45,448 nt of DNA from Acidobacteriota bacterium (GTDB lineage: Bacteria > Acidobacteriota > Terriglobia > Bryobacterales > Bryobacteraceae), in the NCBI GenBank assembly GCA_026394015.1, contig JAPKZA010000283.1, positions 1 to 45,448 on the forward strand. Reading direction: 5' to 3'. Shown here one piece after another: positions 25,737-33,987 of this stretch (positions are counted from its first letter, which is position 1; every line of letters starts with the position of its first letter). Under the pieces are notes generated by a model. It made no database searches. It was given only the letters and a program-made list of their open reading frames with translations, and was not told where the DNA came from. The position numbers were made by a program, and so were the translations under genes.

Positions 25737-26116
25737 ATCTTAACGAACAGCAGCTCTACGCCCTGATCGGCGAAGACGGCTTCGCCCGCCTAGTCGCCGC
25801 CTTCTACGCCCAAATCCCCGCTGACGACCTCCTCGGACCCATGTACCCCGCCGACGACCTCCCCGGCGCCGAACTCCGCCTCCGCGATTTCCTCATCGGC
25901 CGCTTCGGCGGTCCTCCCCGCTACATCGAACAGCGCGGCCACCCCGCCCTACGCATGCGCCACGCCCCCTTCGCCGTCACCCCCACCGCCCGGGACCGCT
26001 GGCTCGTCCTCATGCACAACGCCTTCGCCGTCGCCGAACTCCCCGCAGAAGCCGAAGCCATCCTCCGCCCCTTCTTCCTCCAAGTCGCCAACCACATGAT
26101 CAACAGACCACAATGA
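25733..26116 (+). CDS. Group II truncated haemoglobin
   Basis: A 127-residue globin. It starts with LYALIGEDGFARLVAAFYAQI, in which the B-helix Phe-Tyr pair (Phe24-Tyr25) fits the ligand-stabilising position. The proximal histidine is His77 in RMRHAPF, and Trp90 in ARDRWLVLMHNA is the G8 tryptophan diagnostic of group II. The family binds O2 and detoxifies NO or peroxides, or delivers O2 under low oxygen. It is coupled by ATGA to the DinB gene before it and the YfiT-like gene after it, so the three are translated together. A longer open frame upstream overlaps DinB and is not the gene start. Confidence 0.9.
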   Translation: MNLNEQQLYALIGEDGFARLVAAFYAQIPADDLLGPMYPADDLPGAELRLRDFLIGRFGGPPRYIEQRGHPALRMRHAPFAVTPTARDRWLVLMHNAFAVAELPAEAEAILRPFFLQVANHMINRPQ

Positions 26117-26634
26117 CCAACTCAAACGACCCCCGCTACCCCATTGGCCAGTTCACCTGGCCCGAAGCGATCACCCCGGCCGACCGCCGCAAGCTCCTCA
26201 ACGCCCTCGCCGCCACCCCGGAACTCCTCCGCGCCGCCGTCGAAGGCCTCACCCCCGCCCAACTCGAAACGCCCTACCGTCCTGGAGGCTGGACCATTCG
26301 CCAAACCGTCCACCATGTCGCCGACAGCCACATCAACGCCTACCTCCGCTGCCGCTTCGCCCTCACCGAAGACGCCCCCGTCATCAAGCCCTACGCCGAA
26401 GAACTCTGGGCCGAACTCTCCGACGCCGCCACCGCCGAAGTCGATATCTCCCTACTCCTGCTCACCGCTCTCCACATGCGTTGGGTCCTTCTCCTCGAGT
26501 CGCTCACCGAAGCCCAGTGGCAACGGACCTTCGTCCACCCGGTCCTCGGCCCCCGCCGCCTCGAAGAAACGCTAGCTCTCTATGCCTGGCACGGCACCCA
26601 TCACATCGCCCATATCACCAACGCGCCGTTTTAA
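26113..26634 (+). CDS. YfiT/BstA-type DinB-superfamily putative metal-dependent hydrolase or thiol transferase
   Basis: A 173-residue protein very like the YfiT group: DPRYPIGQFTWPEAITPADR at the N-terminus, PYRPGGWTIRQTVHHVADSHINAYLR with the first metal His, and AWHGTHHIAHI with the C-terminal His pair. Bacillus YfiT/BstA is a bacillithiol S-transferase; acidobacteria are not known to make bacillithiol, so the co-substrate is unclear. The second DinB-superfamily member in this three-gene unit, it overlaps the haemoglobin gene by ATGA. Its 3' end overlaps the convergent gene by 4 bases. Confidence 0.88.
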   Translation: MTNSNDPRYPIGQFTWPEAITPADRRKLLNALAATPELLRAAVEGLTPAQLETPYRPGGWTIRQTVHHVADSHINAYLRCRFALTEDAPVIKPYAEELWAELSDAATAEVDISLLLLTALHMRWVLLLESLTEAQWQRTFVHPVLGPRRLEETLALYAWHGTHHIAHITNAPF

Positions 26635-27062
26635 ATCTTAACGTGCGGCGTGCAAACTGGCCACGGAGCAAACGAAATCACCTTCGTCTGCCGATCTACG
26701 TAAAGCAGGGTCTCTTTCCCCTGCACCGTTAGAAACTGGATAATCCCGCCGTCGCAGCTCTTCACCTTCACCCGGGACACCGGCCCGGCCGTCGGGCCCC
26801 AATCCTCAACGAACCGTGTGTAGCTGTAATCCCGGCACGGCGTCGCGCCCGTACAGCCCCACAAAGCGTGCGCCGCCTTGTAGTCTTTCTTCTCCAGCAA
26901 AGCCATGAAATCCCGAACTCGCGACTCCTCGGCGTAGTTCCGTAAAAAGAACCACCCCGCCAAGCTCACCACCGCCAACCCCAGCGCCGAGTAGACGACT
27001 TGTTTGATTAGCCGACCCCGCCTGGCTTCCTTGACACCATAAGTATCGAGATAACTGCCCAT
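26631..27062 (-). CDS. Membrane-anchored hypothetical protein
   Basis: A 143-residue protein with a basic cytoplasmic N-terminus (GVKEARRGRLIKQ), one hydrophobic helix (VVYSALGLAVVSLAGWFFL) at about residues 22-40, and an exported domain of about 100 residues. That domain begins with ALLEKKDYKAAHALWGC and has four cysteines that could form disulfides (WGCTGATPCRDY, KSCDGG, PVCTPH). The helical start followed by a small beta domain recalls DUF4878/NTF2-like lipoprotein domains, but I cannot assign it. It is 26 bases downstream of the OmpH-like gene. Confidence 0.7.
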   Translation of the reverse strand: MGSYLDTYGVKEARRGRLIKQVVYSALGLAVVSLAGWFFLRNYAEESRVRDFMALLEKKDYKAAHALWGCTGATPCRDYSYTRFVEDWGPTAGPVSRVKVKSCDGGIIQFLTVQGKETLLYVDRQTKVISFAPWPVCTPHVKI

Positions 27063-27088
27063 CGGATCCCCCTCGGCTAACCCAAAAA

Positions 27089-27613
27089 CTACTTAACCGG
27101 GTAAGCCTTGTCGTATTCCACGGTCGCCGTCTTCGTGATCTCGAGCGCCGGCTTAAAGAAAACCGCGTTCGTCACGTCGATCACAACGTCGTAACCACCG
27201 GCCTCGGAAACTTTCTTCACGACGTCTTCCATGCGCTTGGCGCTCCGGCCCAGCACGTCCTGCCGCTCCCGGTCCACGTCGCCCTGCAAGTCTTCGGTCA
27301 TGCGCTGCAACTCCCGCTGCCGCCGTTGACCCTTAATCGTCAACTCCTGCTCGGCCGCCGGCGTCAACTTGCCCGCCATCGTCTGCAACTGCGTCTGAAT
27401 CGTCTGCAGCTCTTTTTGGATCGCTTCCATCTGATCCTGCCGCGGCTTAAACTTGGCTTCCAAGTCCTTCTGGGCCTTGGTCAGCTCGGCCGTATCGAGC
27501 ACTGCTTTCTGCAGGTTGATAATGGCCACTTTCATCTGTGCCGAAGCAATCGAAGCACCGGCAAGCAACATGGCCGGTAACACCAGTGAACGAATCGCGC
27601 GAAACACTACCAT
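27089..27613 (-). CDS. OmpH/Skp-family periplasmic chaperone
   Basis: A 174-residue protein with a signal peptide (AIRSLVLPAMLLAGASIASAQ), the family start MKVAIINLQKAVLDTAE, and a long coiled-coil arm of Lys/Glu/Gln-rich helices (residues about 45-120, e.g. KFKPRQDQMEAIQKELQTIQTQLQ), then the C-terminal core strand YDVVIDVTNAVFF. Skp forms trimers that hold unfolded outer-membrane proteins in the periplasm. There is no bamA or lpxD beside it, unlike the common arrangement. It lies between the phosphatase gene and a membrane-anchored protein on the same strand. Confidence 0.9.
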   Translation of the reverse strand: MVVFRAIRSLVLPAMLLAGASIASAQMKVAIINLQKAVLDTAELTKAQKDLEAKFKPRQDQMEAIQKELQTIQTQLQTMAGKLTPAAEQELTIKGQRRQRELQRMTEDLQGDVDRERQDVLGRSAKRMEDVVKKVSEAGGYDVVIDVTNAVFFKPALEITKTATVEYDKAYPVK

Positions 27614-27670
27614 AAATCTTAATCGAACTCCCTATAGGAACTATCTGTTAGCCTACCACAGCCAACTATT

Positions 27671-29233
27671 TCAATACGTTAAACACTCATCCAGCACGCG
27701 CCCCATACTTCCGCTCGGCACCGCCACATCCAGCAGCGTCGCCAGCGTCGGAGCAATATCGTTCACCGCCGCCGCTCGATGATAACGGCCCGGCTTCACC
27801 CCGGCACCCATCAAAATCACCGGCACCTGCGCGTCATAGTGAAACGGTGCCCCATGCGTCGTACCCTTCGCCGCGTACATATAGTACGGCTCCGTAATCA
27901 CCACCAAATCCGGACCCCGCCCCGCGTAGTAGCCGTTCTGCACCCGGCGAGCCACGTAATCCGTAATGGGTATCCCTGCAATCATCTGATCCTTGGTGTA
28001 GACGCGCGCAATGTGCGGCAGGTTCCGAACCGTATCGGCCGCCACCCTTCTTACCTCCGCCGCATCCAACCGCCGCGCCGCGATCAAGTCGTAGTTCAGG
28101 TACGGAACGTATTGCGACTTCTCATTTGCCAACCACTTGCCCGCCCCATACTTCGCCGACAACGCCGCTTCAATCGCCGTGCCGATGTCTTTATCCTTCA
28201 ACCGCCCGCCCGGCATCTTCCGCGCCGTATTCACTTCCGGCACCGGAGCCACCCCGTGATCGGCCGTAAATACCACCAGCACGTTCTTCATCCCGATCTT
28301 CCGGTCCACAAACGCAAAAAACTTCGCCAACATCTTGTCCGTTCGCACGCTGATGTCATGCGCATGCGGCGAATCCGGCCCCTCGGCATGGCCCACGTAG
28401 TCGTTGCAAGAAAAACTCACCGAGAGCACGTCCACCCCGGCATGCGTCCCCAACTTCTCGTTCTCAATCGCCTGCTCGGCAAACTCTTCCAGCAGATCAT
28501 TCCCAAACGGGCTCGCTTCCATATTCGAATAGAACATGGTATCCGCCTTGGTCGGCATCTTTTTCAGCAGAACGTCCCCGGCCTTCCACTCCACACCCAG
28601 ATACTTCTCGCCTACTTTCTTGCCGTTGAAGCCGTCCACCCAACCCGGCATACTCTTCTGATACCACGTGCTCGATACGAAATTCCCCGTCTCGTTGTCG
28701 AACCAATACGCCGCGTCCGCCATCCGCCCCACCGGCAAAATCGCGCTCCGGTCTTTAAACGAAATCCCGATCGTCCGGCTCTCGCCCTTCGCCGCCATCT
28801 TGATCTCATCGCCCACGGTCGATACCAGCATCCGATGCGGCGACGACGCCTGCCGCTCCGGCGCGCCCAATGTTTTCAGGCTCGGGTCCGAAACACTCGT
28901 CACTTCCTTACCCGACGCCCGGTCCCACCAATCATTCCCCACAATCCCCGACAACGCCGGACTCGCCCCGCTCAAAATCGTCGAATGCCCCACCGCCGTC
29001 ACCGTCGGCGTATGCTCGTAAAACGCGTTCGTAAACACCGCGCCCTGCGTTAGCAGCTTTGCCAACCCACCCGTATACTCCCCCCGAAACCGCGTCAAAT
29101 AGTCGTACCGAAACTGGTCCACCGTAATCGCCAACAGCAGCTTATGCTTCGGCCGCGCCGCCGCCATCGGGGCCTGGCCAAACACACCGGAGGCCAGCGC
29201 CCCCGCCATCATTACGAGCTTTCTACGCTGCAT
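27671..29233 (-). CDS. PafA-type exported alkaline phosphatase
   Basis: A 520-residue alkaline-phosphatase-superfamily enzyme with a leader (residues 1-25). The site residues of PafA phosphate monoesterases are visible: metal Asp39 (AITVDQFRYDYL), nucleophile Thr79 (TPTVTAVGHSTI), Asn100 (GIVGNDWW), and the Lys160-Asp161-Arg162 pair (FKDRSAILPVGR) that contacts the phosphate. The metal-site DHGVAP and a C-terminal THGAPF His follow. It should strip phosphate from organic monoesters in the periplasm. Its ATG overlaps the stop of the DUF4920 gene (TAATG), so it is coupled to the cytochrome/DUF4920 unit. Confidence 0.9.
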   Translation of the reverse strand: MQRRKLVMMAGALASGVFGQAPMAAARPKHKLLLAITVDQFRYDYLTRFRGEYTGGLAKLLTQGAVFTNAFYEHTPTVTAVGHSTILSGASPALSGIVGNDWWDRASGKEVTSVSDPSLKTLGAPERQASSPHRMLVSTVGDEIKMAAKGESRTIGISFKDRSAILPVGRMADAAYWFDNETGNFVSSTWYQKSMPGWVDGFNGKKVGEKYLGVEWKAGDVLLKKMPTKADTMFYSNMEASPFGNDLLEEFAEQAIENEKLGTHAGVDVLSVSFSCNDYVGHAEGPDSPHAHDISVRTDKMLAKFFAFVDRKIGMKNVLVVFTADHGVAPVPEVNTARKMPGGRLKDKDIGTAIEAALSAKYGAGKWLANEKSQYVPYLNYDLIAARRLDAAEVRRVAADTVRNLPHIARVYTKDQMIAGIPITDYVARRVQNGYYAGRGPDLVVITEPYYMYAAKGTTHGAPFHYDAQVPVILMGAGVKPGRYHRAAAVNDIAPTLATLLDVAVPSGSMGRVLDECLTY

Positions 29234-29676
29234 TAGTCGACCAACACCGCGCCACTGCCCTGAATCTGATAAATCGTCACGCCCGCCTTCACCGAATCGG
29301 GGTTGAACTTCCGATGCTGCTCGTCCGCCTCATGCTTCGCCCGGGCCACCGCCTGCTCCTTCGTCAGCACCAGCTTCTTCAACATCCCCTCCGCAATCGC
29401 CGTACGCCCCACCGAATTCTTCGGAAAAATGATCTCCCCGTCGTTCACCTTCACCCGCATCGCTTTCTCGTTGTCCACCACTTGCATCCAGCACCCCATC
29501 ATTTCGCAGACTTCCGTCACCTTCCCCTTCACCTGCACGGTTTTCCCCACGTACTGGTCTGGCGAAGCCAGAATCGTCGCCACCGGGATGGGCTTATCCA
29601 GCGTCAATCCCTTCCCGAACTTCTCCGCCGCCATCGCACAGGCAGCCATCGCTAATGCCGTAGCAAGTATCCGCAT
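29233..29676 (-). CDS. Exported DUF4920-like protein
   Basis: About 147 residues. A hydrophobic leader (MRILATALAMAACAMAA) is followed by a small OB-like domain: ILASPDQYVGKTVQVKGKVTEVCEMMGCWMQVVD near residues 35-70, where the CEMMGCW pair of cysteines is typical of DUF4920, then AMRVKVNDGEIIFPKNSVG and a C-terminal charged region with KHEADEQHRKF. Such proteins are exported and unstudied; the conserved Cys-x4-Cys may bind metal or haem. An earlier ATG at 29685 is possible. It lies between the pentahaem cytochrome and PafA genes. Confidence 0.8.
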   Translation of the reverse strand: MRILATALAMAACAMAAEKFGKGLTLDKPIPVATILASPDQYVGKTVQVKGKVTEVCEMMGCWMQVVDNEKAMRVKVNDGEIIFPKNSVGRTAIAEGMLKKLVLTKEQAVARAKHEADEQHRKFNPDSVKAGVTIYQIQGSGAVLVD

Positions 29677-29693
29677 AGTCGCCATTATCGCAC

Positions 29694-30185
29694 TCACTGG
29701 CCCAGTTCGTGGCACACGTTGCACGCCGTCGCTGCCTTCTCACTCTTATGGCAGTCCACGCAAAAGTTCATCTTCAAAGCCACTCTTTCCGTCGGATGGC
29801 AACTCTCGCACTTCGCCGCCCCCTTATGCCGCACATGGCTGAAATTCACAAAATCCGGCACCACCCGCTTCCGCCCCGCCCTCGGATACTTCACCTCGGC
29901 CATATCCACATGACAAACCCGACACTGCGCCGTCGGCGGCCATCCCGCCGCGGCCGATTGCAGCACCGTCTGGTGACAAGTCACGCAAGGCAGCTTCAAA
30001 GCCGCATGCTTCGCATGCGAAAAGTCCGCCCCTAGTCCACTGCAAACGCCAACAACGAATCCGAAAACGTAGCGTTGTACTTGTTGCCGCCACCCGCCGC
30101 CACCACCACAAACTGTCGTCCACTTTTCGCCCCCCGATACGTCATCGGGTTGGCATGCGCGCTCGCTGGTATTCGCGTTTCCCAT
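29694..30185 (-). CDS. Pentahaem c-type cytochrome (cytochrome c3/c7-like); start uncertain
   Basis: The frame carries five CxxCH sites in about 100 residues (CVTCH, CRVCH, CESCH, CVDCH, CNVCH) plus extra histidines as possible distal ligands (HAKHAAL, SHVRHKG). It is therefore a small multihaem electron carrier. The start is a puzzle: between the PQQ-dehydrogenase stop and the first haem site there is no ATG, GTG or TTG in this frame. The only ATG (30185, preceded by GGAAG) lies about 150 bases inside the dehydrogenase gene. From there a hydrophobic segment RYVFGFVVGVCSGLGA just before the haem region could be an export signal. It may be a true overlapping gene, a -1 frameshift product of the dehydrogenase, or a sequencing indel. 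Confidence 0.72.
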   Translation of the reverse strand: MGNANTSERACQPDDVSGGEKWTTVCGGGGGWRQQVQRYVFGFVVGVCSGLGADFSHAKHAALKLPCVTCHQTVLQSAAAGWPPTAQCRVCHVDMAEVKYPRAGRKRVVPDFVNFSHVRHKGAAKCESCHPTERVALKMNFCVDCHKSEKAATACNVCHELGQ

Positions 30186-31861
30186 AGCTGCTTCCCATTA
30201 TCTTTATCGAACGCGCGGAACCGCGCATCATTCGTCGCCCCAATAAACAGAAGTCCCCCCGCCGTCACAAGGGAACCTCCCAAATTCGGAGCCCCCGTCT
30301 TCGGCACTCCCCGCTTCGTCAACGCGTCAAACTCCCCCAACACCACCCGCCACCGAAACGTCCCCTCATCCAGGTTGATTGCCGTCAAATGGCCCCACGG
30401 CGGCTGCTGGCACGAATACAAATTCTCATCCCAAAACCGCGACCCCGAAGTCTTCGCCCCTCGCGTCCGATAGGCCACCGTCGACCCCTCCGGCCGCTTC
30501 TCCATCTGAAACGTCATCCCCACGTCCATCGAATTCACGTACAGCGTCCGCGTCTCCGGGTCGAACGACGCCCCGCCCCAATTCGTCCCCCCGTTCGTCC
30601 CCGGAAACAGAATCGTCCGTTCCAACCCAATCGGCGTATACAACGCCCCAAACTTCGCCCCCTGCACAATCGCCTCGCAGAACTTCCGACTCTCCGGCGT
30701 CACCGTCGTCAACTCTTCGGCCTTCATGCTCTGCCGCGCAAACGCCGGCGGCTTACTCGGAATTGGCTGCGTCCTCGCCGCCCCCTCCCCCGGCACCTCA
30801 CTCGCCGGTACCGCCCGCTCCTCCACCGGAAACAGCGGCTTCCCCGTCACCCGGTCCAGTAAAAAAACGAAGCCAGTCTTCGTAATCTGCGCCACCGCCG
30901 CCACCATCTTCCCGCCGTGCTTCACGGTCACCAGGTTCGGCTGCGCCGGCAAATCGTAGTCCCAAATGTTGTGGTGCACGGTTTGGAAGTGCCACACCCG
31001 CTCCCCCGTCGCCGCGTTCAAAGCCACCAGCGAATCGCCAAACAACCCGTCCCCTTTCCGGTCCGCGCCGTACATGTCATACGCCGGCGAAGTCAGCGGC
31101 ACAAACACCAGTCCCCGCTCCACGTCCACGCTCATCACGCTCCAAGCGTTCACCGCCGCCCGCTCCACGCCCGCCCCGTCGGGCCAGGTCTCGTAGCCAA
31201 ACTCCCCCTTCCGCGGCACTGTGTGAAAGGTCCAAATCAACCGCCCGGTCTTCACATCGAAGCCCCGTATATCCCCCGCCGGCCCCTGAGGCTCCCCGTC
31301 CGCCGTCCACGCCCCGCAAATCACCACATCCCGAAAAATCGCAGGCGGCGACGTCATCCCGTAGCCTTTGTCCGGAAACTTGTCCGCCACCCCCTTCCGC
31401 AGATCAATCGATCCACCTTCCCCAAACCCACCGTCCAGCTTCCCCGTCCGCGCGTCCACCGAATACAGCCGTCCCCCCTGCGTCCCGTACAGAATCCGCC
31501 GCGCCCTCCCGTCCGTCCAGTACGAAGCCCCCCGGCTGATAAACAAGTTAATCGGCCGCGTCTTGTCGATCTTCGGGTCAAACGCCCAAAGCTCCCGCCC
31601 CGTCTCCGCGTCCAAAGCCACCAGCCGATTGAACGGCGTCGTCACATACATCACCCCGTCGACATGCAACGGAGTGGTCTCAAACGCACTCTTCGACGCG
31701 AACTCCGTCCCGTCGCTGATCTCCCCCGTCCGATACGTCCAAGCCAACTTCAGCTTCCCGACGTTGCTCCGGTTTACCTGTTTCAACGCCGAATACTTCC
31801 GCCCCCCGGCGTCCCCACCCCACTGCGCCCAGTCCTGCCCGCATAAGGGCAGGACCAGCAA
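30032..31861 (-). CDS. PQQ-dependent dehydrogenase (quinoprotein glucose-dehydrogenase-like)
   Basis: About 609 residues. A short leader (LLVLPLCGQ) precedes AQWGGDAGGRKYSALKQVNRSNVGKLKLAWTYRTG, the standard opening of the eight-bladed PQQ propeller; W-motif repeats follow (LVALDAETGRELWAFD, GDSLVALNAATGERVWHFQ, FRAFDKDNGKQLWETR). It ends LLAFAVD, the usual propeller end. It should oxidise an alcohol, sugar or aldehyde in the periplasm and pass electrons on, probably to the adjacent multihaem cytochrome. The start is TTG at 31861, 6 bases past the TPR gene end; longer frames up to 31996 overlap the TPR gene. It holds a 7-bp stem CCTGCCC/GGGCAGG just after the start (31834-31853). Confidence 0.85.
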   Translation of the reverse strand: MLVLPLCGQDWAQWGGDAGGRKYSALKQVNRSNVGKLKLAWTYRTGEISDGTEFASKSAFETTPLHVDGVMYVTTPFNRLVALDAETGRELWAFDPKIDKTRPINLFISRGASYWTDGRARRILYGTQGGRLYSVDARTGKLDGGFGEGGSIDLRKGVADKFPDKGYGMTSPPAIFRDVVICGAWTADGEPQGPAGDIRGFDVKTGRLIWTFHTVPRKGEFGYETWPDGAGVERAAVNAWSVMSVDVERGLVFVPLTSPAYDMYGADRKGDGLFGDSLVALNAATGERVWHFQTVHHNIWDYDLPAQPNLVTVKHGGKMVAAVAQITKTGFVFLLDRVTGKPLFPVEERAVPASEVPGEGAARTQPIPSKPPAFARQSMKAEELTTVTPESRKFCEAIVQGAKFGALYTPIGLERTILFPGTNGGTNWGGASFDPETRTLYVNSMDVGMTFQMEKRPEGSTVAYRTRGAKTSGSRFWDENLYSCQQPPWGHLTAINLDEGTFRWRVVLGEFDALTKRGVPKTGAPNLGGSLVTAGGLLFIGATNDARFRAFDKDNGKQLWETRIPASAHANPMTYRGAKSGRQFVVVAAGGGNKYNATFSDSLLAFAVD

Positions 31862-31866
31862 CCAAA

Positions 31867-33903
31867 CTACTTGGCTCCACCTTCCCGCGCGACCTTGGCC
31901 TTCGCGCCGTCCAGCTTCTTTTGCACCTTCGTGATGTCCACGTTTTCCCGCTCGCTCGGTGCGCTCGCTTCCCATTCCTGAATCGATTTTTGCCACGCCG
32001 CGATGGCCTCCTTCAGTTTGTTCAGCTTGAAATATACATCGCCCAAGTGATCAAAAATTGTGGAGTCCTTCCCCACCCGCTCCGCCGACTTCTGCAGAGA
32101 CACCAAAGCCTCGTCATATTTGCCCAGCCGATACTGCGCCCAACCCAGGCTATCCAGGTACGCCCCGTTGTTCGGATCCTGCTCCAGCGCCTTCGCGATC
32201 ATCTTCTCGCCCTCGGCCACCCGCACGTTCCTATCCGCCAGCATGTACCCCAAATAATTCAAAGCCCCCGGATTGTTCGGGCTCACGGCCAGCACTTTCC
32301 GGAACTCCTTCTCGGCGTCATCGAACTTCTTCTGCTTCTCCAGCATCGCGCCCCGGCTGAACCAAACGGTCTCTTTGTCCTCGTTCGATTTCGCCAGCGC
32401 CTCGGCCGCATCCAAGCTCTTGGCCATTTCGCCAAAGTTCTTCTGCCGGTCATAAAGCTGCGCCAGTTGCAGATGCGTCTCGCGATCCGCCTTGCCGTCC
32501 AGCATCTTCTTCAACTCGGCCACCGCTTCGGCCCCACGCCCGATCTCGGACAGCGAAGTCGCCCGTACCAGCCGAATCATCCGGTCGTTCGGATAAAGCC
32601 TCAGCGCCTCATCGGCTGCCTCCACCGACTTCTTATACTCCCGCGCCTGCCGCCACGTGTCGATCACCTGCGCCGCGCTCCGCGGTCCCAACTCTTTGTC
32701 CAGGTCCGCCATCTCTTTGAACTGCGCCACGGCTTCCACGGGCTGTTCATTGTTCCGGTACAGCAGCCCCAACCGCTCCACCAGCATCGCCCGGTTGTTC
32801 TTCTCCGCCGCGCTCGAGCCCCGTGCCGACTCCGCCAGCACATCTTTCAAACCGGCAATCGCTTCCTTCAGCTTCCCCTGCGATTCGTACAGGTTCACTT
32901 CGTTGTAGCGAACTTCCAAATTCTTCGGGTCAATCTTCTTCGCTTGATTGCTCGCTTCCCAAGCTTTCTCGTACTGCCCCTTCTGCCGGTAAATCTGCGA
33001 CAGCCGCAGATAGCTTAAGCCATCCTTGGCGTCTTCTTTCACCAGCTCTTCGTAAACCTTCAGCGCCTCATCGGCCTTCTCCGCCATCACCAGAGAATTC
33101 GCAAAATCGCGCTTGATGTCCAAGTTCTCCGGCTGCAACTCCAACGCCTTCCGCAGCGTCTCGCTCGCCATCCCGAAGTCGCGCATCTGCTCGTACGCCT
33201 GCGCCAAGGCCGTCAAAGTCCGCAGATTCGGGCTCTTCTCGGCCACTTTCTTCAGAATCTCCGCCGCCCGCGCCGTATCCCCGACATCGGCCAGCACCAG
33301 CGCCAAGCCGCTTAGCGCGTCCACATTCTCCGGGTCCAGCGCCAACGCCTTCTCGTACGCCTGCTTGGAGTCCACCGAATTCTGCGCGATCTTGTGCAAC
33401 CGCCCCAGCATCATCCAACTTTCGCTGTCTTCCGGGTCCAGTTCCGTGATCTTCACGTACTGCTCGGTCGCCCGCTTCAACATCTCTTCGTTCAACCCGC
33501 GCGTCTGCGGGTCGCCGACCAAGCGCGAAAAGATCCGGCCCAAAATCCGCCGCGACGTCAAATCGCCCGGATTGGCCTTGATCGTCGCCTCGGCGTCGGT
33601 CACCGCCTCCCGCAACCGCCCCGCCTGAATGTAAAGGTCCGACATCTCCTCGGCCAGGAATGTCGCCGTCGGATCTTCCTTCAAAGCGGTCTTGAAAAAC
33701 TCAATCGCCTTGTTCAGGTACTCCGCCCGGTTCCCGTACGTCTGCGCTAGGTCGGCATACAAATGCCCCATCGCATAGTTGTAGTAGGAGGCAGACCGAT
33801 TGTCTGGCCGCTTGGGTTTCGCCCCAGGCGCACCCTGCCCGTACGTTGCTGCGGCGACCGTTAGCCCGGCCAAGGTTAATGTGAAACTACGAAAAAGACG
33901 CAT
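31867..33903 (-). CDS. Exported tetratricopeptide repeat protein
   Basis: A 678-residue protein with a signal peptide (MRLFRSFTLTLAGLTVAAATYGQ) and then almost continuous TPR units: for example AVTDAEATIKANPGDLTSRRILGRIF, ATEQYVKITELDPEDSESWMMLGRL, AYEKALALDPENVDALSGLALV, AEKEFRKVLAVSPNNPGALNYLGYML and ALEQDPNNGAYLDSLGWAQYRLGKYDEAL. I count more than a dozen. The C-terminus is basic and charged. It presumably scaffolds a periplasmic or outer-membrane assembly; no enzyme domain is visible. The ATG at 33903 sits before the leader; the frame extends further upstream but overlaps the promoter region. It heads the minus-strand operon with the PQQ dehydrogenase. Confidence 0.87.
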   Translation of the reverse strand: MRLFRSFTLTLAGLTVAAATYGQGAPGAKPKRPDNRSASYYNYAMGHLYADLAQTYGNRAEYLNKAIEFFKTALKEDPTATFLAEEMSDLYIQAGRLREAVTDAEATIKANPGDLTSRRILGRIFSRLVGDPQTRGLNEEMLKRATEQYVKITELDPEDSESWMMLGRLHKIAQNSVDSKQAYEKALALDPENVDALSGLALVLADVGDTARAAEILKKVAEKSPNLRTLTALAQAYEQMRDFGMASETLRKALELQPENLDIKRDFANSLVMAEKADEALKVYEELVKEDAKDGLSYLRLSQIYRQKGQYEKAWEASNQAKKIDPKNLEVRYNEVNLYESQGKLKEAIAGLKDVLAESARGSSAAEKNNRAMLVERLGLLYRNNEQPVEAVAQFKEMADLDKELGPRSAAQVIDTWRQAREYKKSVEAADEALRLYPNDRMIRLVRATSLSEIGRGAEAVAELKKMLDGKADRETHLQLAQLYDRQKNFGEMAKSLDAAEALAKSNEDKETVWFSRGAMLEKQKKFDDAEKEFRKVLAVSPNNPGALNYLGYMLADRNVRVAEGEKMIAKALEQDPNNGAYLDSLGWAQYRLGKYDEALVSLQKSAERVGKDSTIFDHLGDVYFKLNKLKEAIAAWQKSIQEWEASAPSERENVDITKVQKKLDGAKAKVAREGGAK

Positions 33904-33924
33904 CCTGCCTACTTTCTGCCTCTT

Positions 33925-33950
33925 AGTATATACCTGGGAATTATGATTCC
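33925..33950 (-). promoter_or_regulatory. Candidate promoter/operator for the TPR-PQQ operon
   Basis: Reading the minus strand upstream of the TPR gene, TATACT at 33925-33930 is a good -10 about 22 bases before the ATG. Just upstream GGAAT-CATA-ATTCC (33937-33950) is an interrupted palindrome overlapping the spacer, so it could be an operator. No clear TTGACA -35 was seen. The same 84-base gap must also serve the divergent miaA gene. Confidence 0.38.
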
Positions 33951-33987
33951 TCCGCCACACCAACGGTTTCGAACTTAAACTGGAATC

